A stretch of 46,518 bases of DNA. Origin: an uncultured Saprospiraceae bacterium. Lineage in GTDB: Bacteria; Bacteroidota; Bacteroidia; Chitinophagales; Saprospiraceae. Numbering within the stretch: the first letter of the stretch is position 1; every line of letters begins with the position of its first letter. The notes beneath the pieces were generated by a model. It had not been told where the DNA came from and did not search any database. It saw only the letters and a list, made by a program, of their open reading frames with translations. Positions 46,201 through 46,518 of the stretch are shown here, one piece after another. Location: NCBI GenBank assembly GCA_937928405.1, contig CALFWZ010000017.1:1-46518 (forward strand). Direction: 5' to 3'. The position numbers were made by a program, and so were the translations under genes.

Positions 46201-46518
46201 GTGTGATAATATCCCGACGGGCGATCCAACGTTAGTAACGGTAACAGATAACTGTAGTGCGGCGGTAGATATCACAGTAGTAGTAAGTGATGTGACGTCA
46301 GCCGGAAGTTGTGCCAATACATATACAATTACGCGAACGTGGACCGCGACAGATGAGTGTAATAATAGTACAACGGCAACACAAACGATAAATGTAGAAG
46401 ATACGACGCCACCATTAATTACGAATGTACCAGGTGTGATCACAGTGGAGTGTGATAATATACCGACGGGCGATCCAACGTCAGTAACGGTAACGGATAA
46501 CTGTAGTGCGGCGGTAGA
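28295..46518 (+). CDS. Giant modular surface protein (>=6,074 aa), C-terminus outside window
   Basis: The frame from ATG 28295 was read through without a stop to the window end. A basic N-terminal extension of about 50 residues precedes a signal peptide (LFLIFFLLGISTLSFA, cleavage after Ala69); no later ATG before the signal peptide exists. Order: Asp-rich calcium-binding-like motifs (CDTDGVLDDDD; NNGIDDDQDGDTDC, near 201); alternating PKD-like and Ig-like domains with the refrain GxGTHxITYTYTD (to about 1245); nine or ten SprB-type repeats (about 1250-2290), one holding a LamG domain; a long module (about 2370-3170) holding a discoidin domain; a DUF11-like domain (about 3176-3315); HYR-like domains, two holding discoidin domains (to about 3895); four more SprB units; Ig/PKD; ten HYR-like 87/88-aa repeats; then the 83-aa array. 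Likely exported by T9SS and used in adhesion or gliding, like SprB; the sorting domain would lie beyond the window. Confidence 0.9.
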   Translation, partial: MNRRSTYRFLSKLVDEILLRLKINPQLSELNAHISCFSVWSICSRSVFFTSTKLFLIFFLLGISTLSFAQDCDTDGVLDDDDFCTCVAPVGTVNSYGCDFSSTCDFVAPADINFSPAGLNPNAGYITLYLLTDSVGVIVDTTSIAPTFLGVAPGKFMVLAVDYEDDSSITNTAIGDTLKNITANCIDFSDALTYTICPDEICNNGIDDDQDGDTDCADSSCINPVAVATGPSTICEGDTIFLSETGTNAVTWDWTGPDGFTSSDQNPFIANPTTIASGSYNVVTTSGDNCTSTASVSVTVNPLPVANYIVPVNLCQDETFDFTASDAGVGATYFWLFSAGASSISTTGIGPHSISFSNIGTNSAILLVTLNGCTNSVNSTFTINPTPTVSFDLPDSTFCLNDGVVTLSGQSPAIGSFTGAGVTGSDFDPSVAGIGTHAITYTVTSGLCSNSAVDSITVLALLGIYDEPVDTICSTAPLFALSGNTPTGGTFSGVGVENADFNPAAAGLGTHVITYTYTDANSCTGTIQDSIVVIEEIIPTVTITDPSDCGVSDGEIRISVDNPAFDYEFSVNGGLATTDTVFTGLTAGIYNITYVSNTTSCSGSLGPTTVASPLPITSIDASAKGCLNEGQDFTAVDAGPGATYSWNFGANGIPATATGLGPHTASFSAAGFQEVILTVTENSCVSMDTLEVEISTLPVVSFVISNNTLCLDQNISFLTDGSPAGGTYSGNGVSGSSFNASVAGIGIHTISYTFTDINSCTVIVTDDIEVFDEPTIDAVNTSNPTDCAATDGSISITTTGGSGSLEYRLDGGPWQTSNTFTGLGAGDYMVEIQNDNGTCLVTANTIVLSDPVAPTAQINMPSAACEGTTISFSPVDAGPGAFYSWDFGPNATPLTVTTGSTAPIDVVYSVGGNKTIQLTVDNGACSASTSETLQVFLGDLVTLSLTDDGACVTSNTLALAGGTPALGTYSGPGVSGTNFDASVAGVGTHTITYSFTNGDGCTGTATDQIEVFALPVVSFVLTSDLACIDETITLNTGSPAGGTYSGTGVSGNEFSAATAGIGTHTITYSYTDFNGCTNTTTDDITVFANPIIDNVVVANTTACGVDDGSLTINASGGTGTFQYRLDGGTWGVSPFFGPLASGNYTIDVRNSNGTCLVSTTETISTPADPTAEIILPTADCENNTVVFDAVDVPGATYTWSFGANATPNSANSRGPHNIVYSADGVKTVQLIVQQNGCSSTDSESYTIYESPQLVLNISTNFNGEDVSCNGNMDANIISTVTGGNSGESYLWNTGATTPNLFGVGVGAYSLTVTDGVGCTDVATISVTEPTPVVATTQVNSNYGGFGVSCIGSVNGEAEANGSGGTPGYTYIWLDAALDTIANTKIATNLGVGTYTAIVTDSNGCTDTETVTITEPTGTPISVTAVVTSDYLGEDITCYGYGDATATATAADGASPYSYEWSNGQTGADLINVTAGDYDVTATDNNGCQAVYTLTVTQPERISANAIVTDASCYGASDGRIDVNVTGGVNAYTYSWNDLGIEAFYSWDNTTDDQTGNDHHLDLLFGSEQYATSGYENEAFYFNGFTGLKYDDNMGFMESDLPELAVTMWIWPDRVDRRQVLFEQGNFENGIALVLDGQYLQVAFSQDNVFYPGPYIKIDFYNPANSTNPADFVGWTQVGFVFDNGILSVIVNGQLHTLADNSSHPPILKMPSDPAVNHSGIGYNNGTMPYLEATFLPISFVFAPAGYFPYRGRMDNFSYYTRGLTQENISDIADDDGDREGLPAGVYDVLITDFNGCDTTIQVTIGQPDSLYATAINSEISCFGADDGSLDVSVVGGTGPYNFLWSNGAITKDINSLPPGSYSLTITDNQGCIAYLTQEIVEPTLLTGTTRVVSNHFGNAISCPGALDGTVDVNPDGGRTPYTFNWSNGATTQQNANIGAGTYTVTVTDNSGCTIVESITISDPTQVTATAAVSRFNTGRDISCVGGSDGAAIVNAASGVAPYTYVWSNLETTQEITNISAGTYTVTVSDANGCTATSSVTLNDPPALTATAYVTSNYFGANISCPGELDGSVFVEASGGTPNPGYSYRWDTGFLGDSLINIGANTYTVTVTDANNCEVVTSVTINNPDPVSITINKDISYNGFDVSCLGDSDGSLTANPTGGTGAYTYLWSGGQTTASITDAGSGLQTVTVTDINGCSTERSITLTEPTDLTFDAEARAPQDCGVDDGIIRIDATGGMGEYEYSIDGATWQSSNFFTGLAPGTYLMFVRNTVGTCVIGPQAVTVDVTEAPTIANVTIIHPTTNVSTDGGILVGGSGNTFAFEFRIVGVTGWQSSNLFENLPVGTYDIELRYVGQTCTATSTVTLIAGNGVESSGSTLNFCSGDVAATQFVETYYLPAPEDEVLQALQSIFPESCRILSAEPVDPVQLYVSIGVVEGGTLIHYDHWEDGYEPNLNFPVQPTTEIWGDGILTNGSAPGDADDFLSAAEIIVLNNAVYSRTMQDVLDYDGGDKIGSRGNLAITKLNWADRSSTLFAGALEVYPVESWGLEYQIPVGEDRDVNQMFEYTGAVVMAQRNGTTVNYIDNGIAQTRVLSEGESFLIDGNISVGDQILADQPIQVHLLTGDICASFESRFFTLKPVEQWSNSYYSPVSTLNDQSGVTVDGSSHPTALHFYNPNTSPVRVFYETLSGTSSINVPANQATSVTIPVNSGVRTYSENGENYYAIATIDSDANGFNWWDDNAGRDWGYALIPADQLTSQITIAGFAPGQDPTYCHDAAIVPQSGWTLISTDSDENTSLDGAKVFDGDLNTFWHTQYTPTSPSHPHEIQIDLGASYNLSQLLVNPRAVYQTFTQPNDLAIPTSPTTVTSTLNVTAFGTIEDLNLTDLNINHTAIGFLRIQLQSPSGTTVTIFDQNCDFEDNINATFDDDVPSYYPCPPVGGGTFRSLTPLSNFNGEEMNGVWTLILQEPFNPRGGTLTNWGLEINDGTTSNGNIEDYDFYITNNLADWGLPVVSGEFDGTPVMKKVVFEQTNGRYIRLVANSEINGGPWTTIAELNVVACGVQPAVENSAPIWITADFPEGSTSSGNIRICVDHDGDGGAFVDDFGTPFDEEYFIQALGQIKLYDTNDNDQTGTRIWVCDNSDAFIAGAWGQDPATASPGSPAIDLGTGLPNGIPFSISKCADLSKDINGNGKFDECDEVIYTIMIRNTGALPLSVGTLTLLDTLPDELTYIDGSTSAIIGNNITTLADDPNPYSSFPLDELGYRHGSVILPDDSILFKFNAVINDLSNPTFVRNLASATNNGASLDAEVTFPVETPISPIRDLIGPDTTLSCDNINMAAVQDSCFQEGLLPQYSWSSRSVDSQQGPNFGGAEAIDGNRNTYWLTNSSPPTTCGVGHATNGVGNTGVVNPTNVIGAADGNFATLNNQGQVLVIDLGEVIAAGTPYTVRLRRSPATGGTPTLRIAESGDGVNYRNRGDNPFSTNNSSFFNYDLVAEYDTRFVRFSNITAWDLDIDALEFQCCCTGAIPESLPHAIQIDLGQVEDISGFTYLPRQDNADGRIGDYEFYVSMDGTNWGSPVATGTWTSGTDPESVTFPNQLGQYVQLRALSEVNGGNLTAVAELLVTGCIVNTTFAETSTQTSNDTCSDHEYTITRTWTTTDYCGNQFVETQNITVVDTTAPVLLDIPSDITVTPSGIPEPPLLNCGNSVTNIALGKPATQSSVAYGAPASRLVDGIYSNINHTATEVEPWWEVDLLAVYQLDSIHVFNRTSCCQNRTDDYYILISKKPFTSTDLTTTLADPEVHSYFEGSEAQFPTNTPVASSGRYVRIQLQNGDIMNIAEVEIFPRCINSEDNCDPSPVVTFVENTTSTGCSFEIERIWTATDVCGNTSSQQQTIFVGSTLDIDALGLNNVECNGDNDGGAFVSIAGGVAPISILWSNAESSDTIRNLSVGTYYVTVTDNLGCSALDSITLLQPPPTVIATSITSNFDGEAISCAGGNSGSARANATGGAGGFTYEWSNGDNTAIADSLSAGTYTVTATDMNGCTETANITLNDPPILMASTATTTPISCFGENDGQATVTASGGIGTYSYQWSSRNTGPISSSGNIANNLVAGTYDVTVTDSYSCEVVDSIIITEPNAIIINVDAEVNPTTCNASDGSITISASGGVGTPEYRLGTGAWQSSGTFTGLTSGTYEFFARNDNGSCETGPVEVILNDAVPFSCTFIFPDTANLVTCLTNDSIRFTIDSLPDATGFDWMLPSGINIISGDSTSSIVIDPTTVDSGRYNICVSTLSDCGASPFCCYELNLIPCYEICGNGIDDNQNGLIDCDDPACGTTANISVPPISCPADMAVFSAFDNGPDTEYFWNFGTNATPDTISGIGPHSVTFDSCGVKTISLAVSRGGCISTDTIMFNVLDVDLPVWNSTPSDLMLECSSSINLTDSITQWLDNYGGATVSDNCSVEVLNDYSALADSCGPTGTALVTFTATDGCGNIATAQANIIYEDNSIPTATIPADTTVYLNASCTVDTTITSTGTITDALDDCSGTLTITYADDQSTLSGCNNTGTFARTWTVSDECGNQLIGTQNITIVDTLAPTFTIPTDTTLYLNLFCLVDTSSTSTGVPTNVNDVCTGTTSFNYSDDLSGLSGCNTSGSFVRTWTVSDECGNIATGIQTISIADTLAPTFTAPNDTTLYLSNLCQVDTTTSSTGTPINITDACGSTFTINYSDDLSQLAVGCSNTGTLLRTWTVSDECGNTSTEIQNIILLDTIPPTFTMPADTTLYLDNACAVDTMNTSTGVPVNITDPCSGSFTVDYNDDFSGLSGCNNTGTLLRTWTVSDECGNTATGIQSIAIADTLAPVFVIPTDTILFLNSSCLVDTTTSSTGVPSASMDACSPTVTASYSDDLSNLNNCNSTGNLLRTWTVSDQCGNTATGIQTIAIADTLAPSFTIPADTTLYLNALCDVDTTSTSTGEPININDGCSTGLTATYTDDLTNLTGCNTSGFILRTWSVSDDCGNITAQTQSITIVDTLGPVFMAPADTTLYLDASCTIDTSTTSTGMATSINDACSGVLTATYTDDFSTLNNCNNTGFISRTWMVSDNCGNITTQNQIITVLDTLAPTFTLPADTTLYLDLLCSVDTNSVSTGVPSNLDDNCSSVINTSYTDDLSSLTGCNSTGTLLRTWVVMDGCGNTSTGVQSITIADTLAPTFTLPNDTILYLDLNCLVDTMTTSTGNPTSVVDACGGTVTSTYNDDLSNLISGCNNTGDLIRTWTVTDNCGNTATGIQTITITDTIPPTFTVPVDTTLYFDVNCQIDTTTSSIGIPTNVDDACSTSPVATYLDNTTALSGCNNTGTFTRVWTVTDACGNGFTQSQVVTVLDTLAPIFTIAQPIDTSVQCNSIPAPPVIGTEIVAEKCGSSVSVVLTETTQNATCLNTYELVRTWTATDDCGNQEVVSQTIFVSDTIPPVITNVPGVITVECDNIPTGDPTSVTITDNCTLVGDITVVVSDATTAGSCLNTYTITRTWTATDECNNSSTATQTINVEDTTPPLITNVPGVITVECDNIPTGDPTVVTVTDNCTLVGDITVVVSDVTSAGSCANTYTITRTWTATDECNNSTTATQTINVEDTTPPLITNVPGVITVECDNIPTGDPTSVTVTDNCSAAIDITVVVSDVTSAGSCANTYTITRTWTATDECNNSTTATQTINVEDTTPPVITNVPGVITVECDNIPTGDPTSVTVTDNCSAAVDITVVVSDVTSAGSCANTYTITRMWTATDECNNSTTATQTINVEDTTPPLITNVPGVITVECDNIPTGDPTSVTVTDNCSAAVDITVVVSDATAPGSCANTYTITRTWTATDECNNSSTATQTINVEDTTPPLITNVPGVITVECDNIPTGDPTSVTVTDNCSAAIDITVVVNDVTSAGSCANTYTITRTWTATDECNNSTTATQTINGEDTTPPLITNVPGVITVECDNIPTGDPTLVTVTDNCSAAVDITVVVSDVTSAGSCANTYTITRTWTATDECNNSTTATQTINVEDTTPPLITNVPGVITVECDNIPTGDPTSVTVTDNCSAAV
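32906..33610 (+). other. LamG-like domain inserted inside a SprB repeat
   Basis: The SprB unit runs to TYSWND (ending 32905) and resumes at REGLPAGVYDVLITD (about 33626). Between them is a complete LamG/concanavalin-like lectin fold: opening FYSWDNTTDDQTGND, then AFYFNGFTGLKY, VTMWIWPD, WTQVGFVFDNG, and a closing MDNFSYYTRGLTQENI. Protein residues about 1538-1772. Confidence 0.7.
36608..37465 (+). other. F5/8C discoidin-like domain 1, inserted in a larger module
   Basis: Residues 2772-3057, bounded by a Cys at each end. Discoidin marks: AKVFDGDLNTFWHT, HEIQIDLG, YDFYITNN, GRYIRLVANSE, AELNVVAC. The host module (IAGFAPGQDPT ... ENSAPIWIT) resumes directly afterwards. Confidence 0.65.
36842..37258 (+). 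other. Proprotein-convertase P-like domain inserted inside discoidin 1
   Basis: Residues about 2850-2988. Jelly-roll P-domain pattern: STLNVTAFGTIEDLNL, INHTAIGFLRIQLQSPSGT, then NGVWTLILQ and LTNWGLEIND. It splits the discoidin domain between LLVNPRAVYQ and NIEDYDFYI. Confidence 0.65.
38318..39163 (+). other. F5/8C discoidin-like domain 2, inserted in a HYR-like domain, itself interrupted
   Basis: Residues 3342-3623, bounded by Cys. Discoidin halves: SWSSRSVDS..AIDGNRNTYWLT and HAIQIDLG..YEFYVSMDGTNWG..AELLVTGC. A second jelly-roll (38456-38866: CGVGHATNGVGNTG, FATLNNQGQVLVIDLGE, FVRFSNITAWDLDIDAL) sits between them. The HYR-like host starts DTTLSCDNI and resumes TITRTWTTTDYCGN. Confidence 0.65.
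39392..39823 (+). other. Fucolectin-like F5/8C domain 3, inserted in a HYR-like domain
   Basis: Residues 3700-3843, bounded by Cys. NIALGKPATQSSVAYG, RLVDGIYSN, WWEVDLLAVYQLDSI, FNRTSCCQNRTDDYYILIS and YVRIQLQNGDIMNIAEVE match the fucolectin/tachylectin type of discoidin, which binds fucose in animals. Uninterrupted. The host opens DIPSDITVTPSGIPEPP and resumes DNCDPSPVVTF. Confidence 0.75.
41800..44430 (+). repeat. Ten diverged 261/264-bp tandem repeats (HYR-like)
   Basis: The Asp codon of the PADTTLYL motif recurs at 41825, 42086, 42347, 42611, 42872, 43133, 43394, 43655, 43916 and 44180, a period of 261 bp with two 264-bp steps (87/88 aa). Each unit has DTTLYL, TSTG, DDLSGLSGCN and RTWTVSDECGN. 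Units are clearly diverged at the DNA level. Confidence 0.85.
44681..46518 (+). repeat. Exact 249-bp tandem array (83-aa HYR-like units), running off the window
   Basis: AATGTACCAGG recurs at 44681, 44930, 45179, 45428, 45677, 45926, 46175 and 46424, always 249 bp apart: seven full units plus a partial eighth. The protein unit is NVPGVITVECDNIPTGDPT..TITRTWTATDECNN..INVEDTTPP. Near-identical units; many differences are synonymous. Confidence 0.95.

Noticed and set aside
44578..46443. Two long minus-strand frames (330 and 289 codons) with repetitive proteins
   Set aside because: They are the antisense of the 249-bp array. A period divisible by three keeps any stop-free antisense frame open across all units, and the plus strand has the continuous, recognisable coding frame.
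44681..46518. CRISPR-like or non-coding satellite reading of the regular repeats
   Set aside because: Units are contiguous, 249 bp long, without spacers, and translate as one open frame with conserved Cys and Trp.

Overview
The window reads as chromosome of an AT-rich Bacteroidota bacterium, most likely of the Saprospiraceae type. The evidence is a type IX secretion (T9SS) gliding-type C-terminal domain, SprB repeats, TAnnTTTG promoter boxes, few Shine-Dalgarno sequences, and a tmRNA tag ending FAMAA. The lineage is an inference from these features; no rRNA is present.

Layout. (1) 1-281 is the 3' part of the tmRNA gene, followed by its terminator. (2) 627-3450 is a small accessory block: a phosphoribosyltransferase-like protein overlapping a NADAR-domain protein, then a membrane P-loop NTPase with an SH3-like tail. 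The edges of both units carry complementary 9-10 nt cores placed as integron cassettes would place them, and no integrase is visible. (3) 3433-4141 is gene-free and holds short hairpin repeats. (4) 4142-15787 is one giant hybrid NRPS-PKS gene (3,881 aa) ordered A-PCP-sulfotransferase-KS-AT-ACP-aminotransferase-C-A-PCP-TE, apparently a one-gene assembly line with no tailoring or transport genes beside it. (5) 16089-20843 carries housekeeping and envelope genes: DUF2007, two GT-C type membrane glycosyltransferases, GtrA and DUF983. (6) 21194-25297 encodes a complete T9SS cargo with seven propeller-like repeats and a type B sorting domain. (7) 25324-27871 is a probable defence cluster: patatin-like lipase, SLATT/DUF4231 membrane protein, and a divergent TIR-EAD11 protein. 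(8) 28295 to the window end is a single uninterrupted reading frame of at least 6,074 codons. I translated it codon by codon and found no stop. It encodes a giant secreted modular surface protein, truncated by the window edge.

The most unusual content is in the giant surface protein. Whole ligand-binding-type domains (LamG, three F5/8C discoidin-like domains, a proprotein-convertase P-like domain and another jelly-roll) sit inside loops of other domains, up to three levels deep. Toward the window edge it ends in an exactly 249-bp tandem array with its own codon bias. Other points of note are the PRTase/NADAR pair on a cassette-like unit, the sulfotransferase built into an NRPS-PKS line, and the TIR/SLATT/patatin cluster.
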